DNA of 64,000 bases from Bacteroidota bacterium (GTDB lineage Bacteria; Bacteroidota; Bacteroidia; Chitinophagales; LD1), in NCBI GenBank assembly GCA_026391075.1, contig JAPLES010000020.1, positions 1 to 64,000 on the forward strand. Direction: 5' to 3'. Below the pieces are notes generated by a model, which worked only from the letters and a program-made list of their open reading frames with translations, searched no databases and had not been told where the DNA came from. Made by a program: the position numbers and the translations under genes. Shown here in pieces: positions 35,646-44,928 of this stretch (positions are counted from its first letter, which is position 1; every line of letters starts with the position of its first letter).

Positions 35646-36110
35646 ATGATTCTTCGAAAAATAATTCTTGTTTTTGTTTTTATGCTGACCGCATTCACTG
35701 CGTTTCCACAAGCGAAAAATCATTTCTCTAAAAAGGAAATGAAGAAAAGTCCTGTTTGGATAGCGATGATAAAGGACGAACACGTCAACTATTTCGAAGC
35801 GCTAAAAGCGTTTGAATTGTATTTCACCACGCACAAATTTCCGGTAATGGAAGAGGAAGAAATGGCGCGTAACGAAAAACTGAAAGAGCGCATTTTAAAA
35901 AGCGAAGCGAAATACAAAAAGAAAAAACGCAAAGAAATGATTGAACCTAATGCTTTGGAGAAAGACAAACACGAACAAACAAAACTCGCCTTTGAAGTAA
36001 AACGGTTTAATCATTGGGAAATGCAAACTCGCCCTTTTGTAAAAGAAGATGGAACGGTAATGAGTGCCGAAGAACAAATGAAAGTTTGGAAAGAATCAAA
36101 AGGTGAGTGA
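35646..36110 (+). CDS. Small secreted Lys/Glu-rich protein, function unknown
   Basis: 154 residues with a signal peptide (ILRKIILVFVFMLTAFTAFPQA) and a highly charged helical body (EEEEMARNEKLKERILKSEAKYKKKKRKE). No family was recognised. It lies 22 bases after the subtilase and 24 bases before the large T9SS protein, so the three may be co-transcribed. Its stop codon falls inside a heptad array that also supplies the next start codon. Confidence 0.65.
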   Translation: MILRKIILVFVFMLTAFTAFPQAKNHFSKKEMKKSPVWIAMIKDEHVNYFEALKAFELYFTTHKFPVMEEEEMARNEKLKERILKSEAKYKKKKRKEMIEPNALEKDKHEQTKLAFEVKRFNHWEMQTRPFVKEDGTVMSAEEQMKVWKESKGE

Positions 36111-36140
36111 AAAGTAAATAGTGAATAGCCAATAGTGAAA
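36106..36140. repeat. Heptad array (5 x 7 bp) spanning a stop and the next start codon
   Basis: Units AGTGAAA AGTAAAT, then AGTGAAT, AGCCAAT and AGTGAAA. The first unit covers the upstream TGA; the last supplies the GTG start (36135) of the following gene. Confidence 0.75.
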
Positions 36141-39100
36141 TACAAATCTTGTTTCCGCTTTGCAATAATCTTGTTGCTGTTTTTAAATAGCAGTTATTTT
36201 TCGTGTGCACAAATTCTTGGCAATTGGTCATTGACAGGTCCTTCAAAATTTCCAACCAATATCACCGGACAAGTGAATGGAATGGGACGAGTTTCTCAAA
36301 TTAAATTTCATCCTACCAACCCAAATAAAGTTTATGCAGTAAGCGGCACAGGAGGATTATGGATAAGCAACAACAGCGGCACTTCTTGGAATTTTACCGG
36401 CACGGATAATTTATCGCAACATTCTTTTGCAAGCGTGTGTGTTGATTATACCAACGATTCAATTCTCTACTTAGGAGGAGGCGATGCAAATTATTATAAC
36501 CGAAGTTTATATGCTGTTTGGAAAAGTACAGATGCAGGAACAACATGGATTCCGGCTAACACAGGCATTGGAAATCGTTTGGTGATTGAAATGCTAATGT
36601 CGCCACTCGATCATAACGTAATTGTTGCGGCTACAGATGATGGAATTTTTAAAACCTACGATGGTGGTGCAAACTGGGTGGAGAAATATGCAACTGAAAA
36701 TTTCACGAACATGGTTTATAAACCTGTGGCGAACTCTTCAATAATTTATGCTGTCAGTTACAAATTGATTTTTCGTTCCACAGATTTAGGTGAAACATGG
36801 GACACACTCACCAATGGAATCTCTATTCCAAATGGTGATGGGGAAGGAATGCGCCTGGCAGTAACAATGGCTGATACCAATAGAGTTTACGTAGGTATGA
36901 TTGCAAACCGTGGAAATATTCTGCGCTCAAATGATGGTGGTGATTCATGGCTTACGGTGAAAAACGATTACGATACAAGTTTGGTGGGCTATGCCATTGA
37001 TGAAGATGGACAAGGGAATTATGATTTTACATTGATTGCGCATCCACAACATCCAGATTGGTTATTTCTTTCTGCGCATTGTCACTGGCGTTCATTAGAT
37101 GGCGGTTACAGCTGGAAGAAACTAACGAATTGGTGGACTAACTGTCATACGGATATGCACGACTATGAATTTAATCCGGCAAATCCGGATGAATTATTGA
37201 GTGCAAATGATGGTGGCGTTTGGACGAGCAGCGATACTGCGCAAACATGGAATGCGAAATGCGATTTTTTAAACAATACCGAATTTTATCACGCAGGGCA
37301 AAGCAATTTAAATCGCGGATTGATGGACGCTGGCACGCAGGATAACGGGGAATTGTTCATGAGTAATTACAATTGGTTCACCAATCGCGGTGGCGACTGG
37401 ACAACCAAAATTGCTTTTGATTTTCTTTCTTCCGATTACTGTTACGAAATAGCAGATGGGAATAGAAGAGGTTTGACAGGTGGCGAAACAAATTTGAATT
37501 TCCCTTTTACTTCTGACAACACCGTTGAATTAGAATTTACTCCCGATGCTCCGCAAGCTGCTTTCGTTTCGTTCGATGATGTATGGCGAATCGACACACT
37601 CGCCTCAAATAATTTTGTGTGGCAGAAAATTTCGAACATCGGTATTCAACTATTTGATATAGCTTCTGTCCCTGGCAATCCGAATATTCTTTATGGCGTA
37701 ACCAATAACAAACGTTTATACAGAACCGATAACGCGCTCCATGCAAATCCAACATGGGCAGGACCGTTTACTCTTTTGACAGGCACAAATGTTTATGCCA
37801 GCATTGCAACAGTTAGTAGTGATACGAACGTTGTTTACGTTTCGTGCAACAACAGAATTTATCGCTCTGTTACAAAAGGAAGTACCTGGTCAAACGTTAC
37901 GCTCAACCTGCCAAACACCAACATCAAAAAAATTGTGCACGATGTTTACAGTACCGATGAATCTATCTATGCACTTGTAGGTAATGCAGTTTGGTATAAG
38001 AACAATACGATGAGCAATTGGGTGAATTATACTTTCGGTTTGCCAACAATAGCACAGTCACGCGACTTGATGATTTTCAATAACGGAACTTCGAATGCTG
38101 TGCTTCGCGTTTCCTTTTTTGGAAGAGGAATTTGGGAAACGCCTCTTTATTCAACACCTATTTGCTCTCCATCCGATTCAAGTTTTACAACCAACATTAC
38201 CATGAATTCCGCATCGTTAAATTGGACGGCTTCAGGGAATGGGAATTATGTTCTTGTTTACAAAGCACTCAACGCACTTAAATGGGATAGTGTCAATGTT
38301 TCTTCAAATTCTTTTTCGCTGAGTGCACTCTCACCCGATACAAAATATGTTTTTAGAGTGCAGTCACACTGCAACGGAAATTATTACAGCGGATTTTCGT
38401 TGCCTTGTATTTTCACTACTGCATGTGAGCCGATACCAACACAATGGAGCCATGAGGATATCGGAACTGTTGGTGTACCGGGTGATGTATGTTACGATTC
38501 ACCAACGCAAACCTATCGCTTGATTGGTTCAGGAAAAGATATTTGGGATTACGAAGACCATTTTCATTACATGTATCAGCGTGTGCATGGCGATGTAACG
38601 CTCACTGCATACTGCGAAAGCATAGAAGATATTTATGCCTGGTCAAAAGCAGGACCAATGATTCGCGAAGTGTTGGACAGTAATTCGCGCCATGCCATGA
38701 TGGCCATTACACCAGGTAATGGTGCTGCATTTCATCGCAGAAATAACAACACCAGCTATACCGCAAACTATAACGATACCATTTTTCATGCACCGCTTTG
38801 GTTGCGCATTGCAAGAATTGGAAATTCATTTACGGGTTCTGTTTCACCAGATAGTATTACATGGACAGATATTCATACTTCTACTATTACCATGAGCGAT
38901 ACTGTTTTTATTGGACTTGCGCATACCAGTCATATTGATGCACTGTTGAGCAATAGTCTGTTTCGGTTTATTGAAATTACTCCCACCTCTGCTGTTCTTA
39001 GTGGAATAGAAAATCCGCAACAAGCAGATTTTGATTTTGAAATTTTCCCAAATCCGGCTAATGAAGAATTGAATATTTCAAGTTCGAAATTTTTGACAGA

Positions 39101-39269
39101 AAGAACTTTGCTTGAAGTTTTTGATTTAGCTGGAAGGAAAATTTATTCGGCAACGCCAACAACTTCAATCTTTAAACTTCGAACTGCAAACTTCTCTAAT
39201 GGAATTTATTTTATGGAGGTAAAAACAGGAAATATTTCTGCTACGAAAAAATTTGTGGTGGCGCATTAA
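36135..39269 (+). CDS. Large secreted beta-propeller protein with T9SS sorting domain
   Basis: 1044 residues from GTG 36135, which gives a good signal peptide (FAIILLLFLNSSYFSCAQ). Order: BNR/sortilin-like propeller repeats (about 30-670; WKSTDAGTTWIP, FKTYDGGANWVE, FRSTDLGETWDT), a fibronectin type III-like domain (about 675-755), a DUF1349-type concanavalin-like domain (about 765-930; DIWDYEDHFHYMYQRVHGDVTLTA, WSKAGPMIRE) and a type A T9SS sorting domain (about 970-1044). Export by Sec then T9SS to the surface is expected. The combination suggests glycan binding; no active site is claimed. A heptad array encodes part of the sorting domain. Confidence 0.88.
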   Translation: MKYKSCFRFAIILLLFLNSSYFSCAQILGNWSLTGPSKFPTNITGQVNGMGRVSQIKFHPTNPNKVYAVSGTGGLWISNNSGTSWNFTGTDNLSQHSFASVCVDYTNDSILYLGGGDANYYNRSLYAVWKSTDAGTTWIPANTGIGNRLVIEMLMSPLDHNVIVAATDDGIFKTYDGGANWVEKYATENFTNMVYKPVANSSIIYAVSYKLIFRSTDLGETWDTLTNGISIPNGDGEGMRLAVTMADTNRVYVGMIANRGNILRSNDGGDSWLTVKNDYDTSLVGYAIDEDGQGNYDFTLIAHPQHPDWLFLSAHCHWRSLDGGYSWKKLTNWWTNCHTDMHDYEFNPANPDELLSANDGGVWTSSDTAQTWNAKCDFLNNTEFYHAGQSNLNRGLMDAGTQDNGELFMSNYNWFTNRGGDWTTKIAFDFLSSDYCYEIADGNRRGLTGGETNLNFPFTSDNTVELEFTPDAPQAAFVSFDDVWRIDTLASNNFVWQKISNIGIQLFDIASVPGNPNILYGVTNNKRLYRTDNALHANPTWAGPFTLLTGTNVYASIATVSSDTNVVYVSCNNRIYRSVTKGSTWSNVTLNLPNTNIKKIVHDVYSTDESIYALVGNAVWYKNNTMSNWVNYTFGLPTIAQSRDLMIFNNGTSNAVLRVSFFGRGIWETPLYSTPICSPSDSSFTTNITMNSASLNWTASGNGNYVLVYKALNALKWDSVNVSSNSFSLSALSPDTKYVFRVQSHCNGNYYSGFSLPCIFTTACEPIPTQWSHEDIGTVGVPGDVCYDSPTQTYRLIGSGKDIWDYEDHFHYMYQRVHGDVTLTAYCESIEDIYAWSKAGPMIREVLDSNSRHAMMAITPGNGAAFHRRNNNTSYTANYNDTIFHAPLWLRIARIGNSFTGSVSPDSITWTDIHTSTITMSDTVFIGLAHTSHIDALLSNSLFRFIEITPTSAVLSGIENPQQADFDFEIFPNPANEELNISSSKFLTERTLLEVFDLAGRKIYSATPTTSIFKLRTANFSNGIYFMEVKTGNISATKKFVVAH
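39161..39195. repeat. Heptad array (5 x 7 bp) in the T9SS sorting domain of the propeller protein
   Basis: AACTTCA ATCTTTA, then AACTTCG, AACTGCA and AACTTCT. It encodes TSIFKLRTANFS, the same position as the array in the subtilase sorting domain. Confidence 0.65.
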
Positions 39270-39311
39270 ACTTTCTATCAATTCAAAACTTCTCTCCTTT
39301 ATATTCGCGCC

Positions 39312-41006
39312 ATGCAAAAGCGATGGGCAATCAAAAAAACCGATGAACAAAAAGTAAATACACTTCAACAGGAGTTGAAAGTGCATCGGGTACTTTGCAA
39401 TATATTAGTTCAAAGAGGAGTTGAAACCTATGAACAAGCCAAGAAATTTTTTCGTCCCGAACTAAGTGATTTACACGACCCGTTTTTGATGAAGGATATG
39501 GACGAAGCCATTAATCGAATCAATGAAGCAATTGCGGCCAACGAAAAAATTCTGATTTACGGTGATTACGATGTGGATGGAACCACAGCTGTAGCCACAG
39601 TATTTTCTTTCCTCAAAGAATTTCACCCCAACATAGATTACTACGTGCCGAATCGTTATACCGAAGGTTATGGTATTTCACTAAAAGGAATTGACTACGC
39701 AGCAGAAAATAATTTCTCACTCATGATTGCGCTTGATTGCGGAATAAAAGCCAATGATAAAATTGATTACGCTCTCCTTAAGAATATAGACTTCATCATC
39801 TGCGACCACCATAATCCGGGTGAAGAGATTCCAAAGGCTATTGCCGTTCTCGACCCAAAGAGAAGCGATTGCAATTATCCTTTCAAAGAATTAAGTGGAT
39901 GTGGAATCGGCTTCAAATTGATTCAGGCTTTTAGTTTACAAAATGGAATTCCCTTGGAGAAATGCTATCAATCACTTGACTTGGTTTGTGTAAGCATTGG
40001 AAGTGATATTGTTTCTATGAGTGGCGAAAACAGAACACTCGCATGGTTTGGTTTGCAAAAACTGAATTCAGAAAATGCAAGCAGTGGTTTAAAAAGGCTG
40101 AAAGAAATTGCAGGCGTTCAAAAGCAAATGAGCATTGATGATGTGGTTTTTATTCTTGGTCCGCGCATCAACGCTGCGGGAAGAATGGACGATGCGATGC
40201 ACGCAGTAAAGCTTTTAATTAGCGATGAAATAGATTTAGAAGGAGAAGAAAAAGCTTTTCAACTTAACCGTTTCAACAACGACCGCAAAGATTTAGATAG
40301 AAACATTACTGCTCATGCTTTAGAAATAATTGCGCGCGATGAAAATTTGATGAAGCGCAAAACAACTGTGCTTCAACATCCCGATTGGAACAAAGGAGTA
40401 ATCGGTATTGTCGCTTCGCGTTTGACTGACACTTACTATCGCCCAACAATTATTCTAACAGAAAGCGATGGCAAACTCGCAGGCAGTGCGCGGTCGGTTA
40501 AAGGTTTCGATTTATACGAAGCCATTTACGATTGCCGCGAACATCTCATTCAATTTGGCGGACATAAATTTGCTGCAGGCATGACCATGCACAAAGAAAA
40601 CTTTGAAGCGTTCTCTACTCAATTTGAAAAGGTAGTGAGCGAAAGAATAACCCCCGAGCAATTAATTCCCGAATTAGAAATTGATGCGGAGTTAGAACTG
40701 GAAGACATCACTCCAAAATTCCATAGCATCCTGGAACAAATGGCTCCCTTCGGTCCTGATAATATGAAACCCGTTTTTGTAACAAAGGGAGTGCTCGATA
40801 GCGGCTGGAGTAAAATTGTAAAGGAAGAGCACATCAAATTTTCTTTAAAGAAAAAAGACAACACTAACTTTGACGGTATCGGTTTTGGAATGGCGGATAA
40901 ATTCTCCTTGGTAAAAAGCGGAGCGTTTGATATTGCTTATCAAATCAGCGAAAATGTTTGGAACGATAAAGTTAGTTTGCAGATGATGGTGAAAGATGTG
41001 ATGTAG
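39312..41006 (+). CDS. recJ: Single-stranded-DNA-specific exonuclease RecJ
   Basis: 564 residues, the usual RecJ length. DHH-family metal motifs are present: ILIYGDYDVDGTTAVA (about 76-91), ALDCGIKA, the DHH-containing IICDHHNPGEE (about 158-168) and the DHHA1-type GGHKFAAGMTM (about 416-426). It degrades single-stranded DNA 5' to 3' in recombination and mismatch repair. It precedes the methyltransferase gene by 30 bases, but the two are unlikely to be functionally linked. Confidence 0.96.
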   Translation: MQKRWAIKKTDEQKVNTLQQELKVHRVLCNILVQRGVETYEQAKKFFRPELSDLHDPFLMKDMDEAINRINEAIAANEKILIYGDYDVDGTTAVATVFSFLKEFHPNIDYYVPNRYTEGYGISLKGIDYAAENNFSLMIALDCGIKANDKIDYALLKNIDFIICDHHNPGEEIPKAIAVLDPKRSDCNYPFKELSGCGIGFKLIQAFSLQNGIPLEKCYQSLDLVCVSIGSDIVSMSGENRTLAWFGLQKLNSENASSGLKRLKEIAGVQKQMSIDDVVFILGPRINAAGRMDDAMHAVKLLISDEIDLEGEEKAFQLNRFNNDRKDLDRNITAHALEIIARDENLMKRKTTVLQHPDWNKGVIGIVASRLTDTYYRPTIILTESDGKLAGSARSVKGFDLYEAIYDCREHLIQFGGHKFAAGMTMHKENFEAFSTQFEKVVSERITPEQLIPELEIDAELELEDITPKFHSILEQMAPFGPDNMKPVFVTKGVLDSGWSKIVKEEHIKFSLKKKDNTNFDGIGFGMADKFSLVKSGAFDIAYQISENVWNDKVSLQMMVKDVM

Positions 41007-41036
41007 TGGGCTTTGATTTACTAAATTGAAAAAGAC

Positions 41037-41948
41037 ATGGCGCAGCAGAACGAAAATATTTTTACTCGAATGAAAAATTTACTCAGCCCGAATACACACC
41101 AGGTTGTTTCCTCACACAGTAGCAATGTTGGCGCTTTTTATGATTCCACTACCACAAAATTTATGGAAGTGTATGGCGAAGTGATTCAGGCATTTCGCAC
41201 TACCGATGTAAAAATTTATCTCGATTACACCATAGAAAATGCGGAACTGAAGGACGGGCAGAAAATTTTGGACGCAGGTTGTGGTGTGGGCGGACCCGCT
41301 TCGTATTTCGCTGAAAAATTAAATGTGCAGGTGGAAGGCATTACTGTTTCCGAATTTCAAGTGCAAATATCGAAAGAGATTATCGCTTCAAAAAAAATGA
41401 AAGGCACCGTGCATATTCAGCAAGGCGATTATCACCGAATAGATGAAATTTTTGGTACTGAAATTTTTGACCGTGTAATTTTTCTTGAATCGTTTGGGCA
41501 CTCTGACAACAAACCGCTGCTAATTGAAAAAGCATTTAAGGTTTTAAAACCCGGTGGCATTCTCTACATCAAAGATTTGTTCAAACGCGAACATCCGAAC
41601 GAAGAAGATGGGAAAAAAATTGACCGCATTGTCAACGAAATAAACAAGGCATACTGCTATCACGTAGCCGACTTGCACGAAGTATTGGCTGCTATGCGAA
41701 GATTAAATTTCATTCTGCTATTTGTAAAAACTCCTGAGGTAAAAGTTGGTGAATTCGAACACCTTACCATCTCCAACGATTTTCAAAACCTATTCGACAT
41801 TGCCAAAATTATTTCATGGGAAGACTACATTTTCCCAATAGATTTTTATGAAATAAAAGTGATGAAACCGCCTTTCGACATGAGCAAAGAGAAGCACTTG
41901 TATTTCTTAAACCGCCCAGAAGCCGTTAGTCAAGTAAAAACCGAATAA
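41037..41948 (+). CDS. SAM-dependent methyltransferase
   Basis: 303-residue class I methyltransferase. The SAM-binding motif ILDAGCGVGGPASYFAEKL is near residue 82; QQGDYHRI and IFLESFGHSDNKPLLIEKAFKVLKPGG mark the later strands. It resembles the cyclopropane-fatty-acid-synthase / sterol or sarcosine methyltransferase groups in layout. The substrate is not evident. It begins a plus-strand run of seven genes (methyltransferase, UbiA, AsnB, two glycosyltransferases, radical SAM) with spacings from -13 to 32 bases, so it is probably part of the accessory locus. Confidence 0.85.
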   Translation: MAQQNENIFTRMKNLLSPNTHQVVSSHSSNVGAFYDSTTTKFMEVYGEVIQAFRTTDVKIYLDYTIENAELKDGQKILDAGCGVGGPASYFAEKLNVQVEGITVSEFQVQISKEIIASKKMKGTVHIQQGDYHRIDEIFGTEIFDRVIFLESFGHSDNKPLLIEKAFKVLKPGGILYIKDLFKREHPNEEDGKKIDRIVNEINKAYCYHVADLHEVLAAMRRLNFILLFVKTPEVKVGEFEHLTISNDFQNLFDIAKIISWEDYIFPIDFYEIKVMKPPFDMSKEKHLYFLNRPEAVSQVKTE

Positions 41949-41980
41949 CGTTTTTAGATTGAAGAACGCAGCCCAACAAA

Positions 41981-43126
41981 ATGGAAAACAGCAAAGGATT
42001 TTTTCGAATTAATGATTGGTGGAAAAGCAAAGCTGCCATGCTCATGGGCATTGTTTATCTATTTACCGCATGGTTTGCTATTTCGTTTGAACATTTTGTT
42101 TCACTTGCCTTGCTTTCTATTACCACCATTTCAGGTTTTGCTTCTATGGGTTATTTGCTCAACGATTTTTTTGATAGAGAAAAAGATTTGAAAGCCGGCA
42201 AGGAAAATTTTTTATTGAACAAATCTGCCTTAGTTATTTTTTTATTGTTTCTTCTCTCTTCCATTTTTTTATTTCTCCCTTGGTTCAAACTTCCTTTCAA
42301 TCACATTTCGGTGTTGCTGATTTTTGTAGAAATCTTTTTGTTGCTTATTTATTCTTTACCACCCGTTAGCTTAAAAGAAAAAGGGCTGAGTGGTGTTTTT
42401 ACAGATGCCATGTATGCACATAGTATTCCAGTAATTCTTGCCGGATATACTTTTTCATTAGCTGCGCATCGTGACTTTGCTATGGTTCTGGTCTTGCTTC
42501 TTTTTTTGTGGCAACTGGCAATGGGGATAAGAAATATTTTACTTCATCAGCATAACGACAGTTTTCTAGATTCAAAAGTCGGAAACAAAACCTGGGTGCT
42601 TCGGTCGAATGAAGCAACTTTTCATACACAAATAAAAACTGCACTCTTTATCGAAATTTCTTTAAGCCTTATTTTTTTTCTGCTCCTATCCTTTTATGTT
42701 TTTCTGTTTTTGCCGGTAGCTTTTGTAATTATCTTCTTATCCTTTATGACGCTCATTCGTTTTAGAGAGAACGGAATACAGCAAATGCTTCTTAGCAAAT
42801 CAAGATATTTTCCCAATAATATTTATGAAAAATGGATGCCAGCAGTAATTTTGATTTCACTTGGGTTCACCAATTCCTATTTTTGGATTATTCTTCTTTT
42901 ACATACCGCCCTCTTTAATTTCGAAGCCTACATTGAAACCTTTGCCTTGCTAAATACTTATGGCATTCGGTTGTATTGGCGGGGCAAGCGCATACCGCTT
43001 CGTGCTGTGCTTTCATTTCTCATCAATCATTTCATCTACTACGTTTTCCGCATCTTCGGAGTTAATCTTAAAAAAGAAAATCTCTCTGCCCTTGAATACA
43101 TCAACCGAAAACAGAACGATAAATAG
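41981..43126 (+). CDS. UbiA-family prenyltransferase-like membrane protein
   Basis: 381 residues with eight or nine hydrophobic segments. Asp-rich motif 1 is NDFFDREKDLKAGK (about 61-74), followed by the YSLPPVSLKEKGLSG segment (about 123-138) and the DAMYAHSIPVILAG segment as a degenerate second motif. UbiA enzymes join polyprenyl chains to aromatic or sugar-phosphate acceptors; here, beside a methyltransferase and glycosyltransferases, a lipid-carrier or lipid-tail step is possible. The C-terminal ~60 residues after the membrane part are unusual. It is followed 6 bases later by asnB. Confidence 0.75.
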   Translation: MENSKGFFRINDWWKSKAAMLMGIVYLFTAWFAISFEHFVSLALLSITTISGFASMGYLLNDFFDREKDLKAGKENFLLNKSALVIFLLFLLSSIFLFLPWFKLPFNHISVLLIFVEIFLLLIYSLPPVSLKEKGLSGVFTDAMYAHSIPVILAGYTFSLAAHRDFAMVLVLLLFLWQLAMGIRNILLHQHNDSFLDSKVGNKTWVLRSNEATFHTQIKTALFIEISLSLIFFLLLSFYVFLFLPVAFVIIFLSFMTLIRFRENGIQQMLLSKSRYFPNNIYEKWMPAVILISLGFTNSYFWIILLLHTALFNFEAYIETFALLNTYGIRLYWRGKRIPLRAVLSFLINHFIYYVFRIFGVNLKKENLSALEYINRKQNDK

Positions 43127-43132
43127 ATAGCC

Positions 43133-44917
43133 ATGTGCGGAATTGTGGGTCAACTAAATTTAAAAAATGCAATTGAGCGAAGTGCATTCATTGCTATGCG
43201 AGATACGCTTACTCATCGCGGACCCGATGATGCCGGTGCTAATTTTTTTGAAAATGATTCTATTGCCTTAGGTCACCGCAGACTTTCATTTCTCGATTTA
43301 AGCGAAGCGGGCAGGCAGCCCATAAGCAATGAAGATGAAACCATTTGGATAACATTCAATGGCGAAATCTATAACTACATAGAACTGCGCAACGAGTTAC
43401 TAAAGCTGAATTATCGTTTCAAAACTGAAACAGATACAGAAGTTATTATTCATGGATATGAAGAATGGGGCACTGAAATTATTTCGAGGCTGAAAGGAAT
43501 GTTCGCTTTCGGGTTGCTCGATTTGAAGAAAAATCAACTTCTTCTTGCGCGCGATACCTTTGGCATAAAACCTCTTTACTACTATCAGCATAATGAACAA
43601 TTCATTTTTGCTTCAGAGCTAAAAGCGATTTTAAAATGCAGCGATGTAAAACGCGAAATTGATTTCACTTCGTTTGCTGATTATTTCATTTATCGCTACG
43701 TACCTTCTCCAAAAAGCATCTGGAAAAATATTTCAAAACTTCCTCCCGCACACTTTTTGATTTTCGATTACAAAACAAACACCACTCAACTTACTGAATA
43801 TCGTCAGCTAAAATTCGGTTCAGAAAAAATCAACGAGCAGGATTTAATTTCAGAAGTTGGTAAAATGCTTGAGCAATCCGTTAGCATTCACGCGAGAAGC
43901 GATGTGCCTATCGGCTCCTTTTTAAGTGGTGGTTATGATAGTTCAGCCATTGTTTACTATTTAACCAAACTCGGATACAAACCCGAAACATTTTCAATTG
44001 GTTTTAAAGATTGGCAAAACAGCGAACATCAGTTTGCGCAACTGGTTGCAGACCATTTAAACGTTCCTCATAACGTAACACTTGCTACTGACGAAACACT
44101 AGAACTGTTGGATATTATGCCTGATGTTTATGATGAACCCATTGCAGACATTTCAATTTTGCCAACATGGTTGGTCAGCCGTTCAGCTGTACAAAAAGTA
44201 AAAGCAGTAATGAGTGGTGAAGGTGCCGATGAATTGTTTGGCGGTTATACTTGGCACAAAGAATTTTATAAAAAGAATGCAGAATTGCCTTTTTGGAAAA
44301 AGTGGAGCAATAAACTTTCAGGAGAAAAAGGTTTCGATACAGTTGCGTTTTATTCTAATGCCATGGCTATGGGAAAATTCGATGGTAATGAATTGAAGCA
44401 AATGCTTCACCCAGATTTTCATTCTTCAATTCCCGAAGACAGTAATTGGTTTTACAGGAAAAACTTCAATTCAAATTTATCTCCAGTCAAATCGCTTCAG
44501 AAATTAGATATAAAATGTTTTATGGGTGAACTGGTACTTACGAAGATTGACCGCGCTACAATGGCCAATTCTTTAGAAGCGCGTGTGCCTTTTCTTGATT
44601 ACAAATTATTTGAAAAGATATTAGAGGTGAATGAGGATGTCTACTTCAAACCCGATACCACAAAATTCGTTTTGTACGAAAATATTTCAGAACATCTACC
44701 TACTGCCATTCTAGAAAGGAAGAAACAAGGTTTCGTTGGTCCCGATAAATTTTACATGAACATTGAGCGATACAAAAATATTTTGGGTAATGCTGATCTC
44801 GTTCGTGATGGAATAGTTAGAGCAGAATATTATGAGCGTTTACTTAACAACAAAGACCATTGGCGGCTGTGGAAATTAGCAGTAATGGAAAAGTGGTATA
44901 AACGATGGGCTACTTAA
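43133..44917 (+). CDS. asnB: Asparagine synthetase (glutamine-hydrolysing)
   Basis: 594 residues: N-terminal glutaminase domain with the catalytic Cys2 (MCGIVGQLN) and HRGPDDAG, and a C-terminal synthetase domain with the ATP pyrophosphatase loop SFLSGGYDSS (about 263-272) and GEGADELFGGYTW. It amidates a carboxylate using glutamine and ATP. In surface-glycan loci such paralogues amidate uronic acids or other acids rather than aspartate; which applies here is unknown. Tight spacing on both sides places it in the locus. Confidence 0.92.
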   Translation: MCGIVGQLNLKNAIERSAFIAMRDTLTHRGPDDAGANFFENDSIALGHRRLSFLDLSEAGRQPISNEDETIWITFNGEIYNYIELRNELLKLNYRFKTETDTEVIIHGYEEWGTEIISRLKGMFAFGLLDLKKNQLLLARDTFGIKPLYYYQHNEQFIFASELKAILKCSDVKREIDFTSFADYFIYRYVPSPKSIWKNISKLPPAHFLIFDYKTNTTQLTEYRQLKFGSEKINEQDLISEVGKMLEQSVSIHARSDVPIGSFLSGGYDSSAIVYYLTKLGYKPETFSIGFKDWQNSEHQFAQLVADHLNVPHNVTLATDETLELLDIMPDVYDEPIADISILPTWLVSRSAVQKVKAVMSGEGADELFGGYTWHKEFYKKNAELPFWKKWSNKLSGEKGFDTVAFYSNAMAMGKFDGNELKQMLHPDFHSSIPEDSNWFYRKNFNSNLSPVKSLQKLDIKCFMGELVLTKIDRATMANSLEARVPFLDYKLFEKILEVNEDVYFKPDTTKFVLYENISEHLPTAILERKKQGFVGPDKFYMNIERYKNILGNADLVRDGIVRAEYYERLLNNKDHWRLWKLAVMEKWYKRWAT

Positions 44918-44928
44918 ACGGAAGCGAA

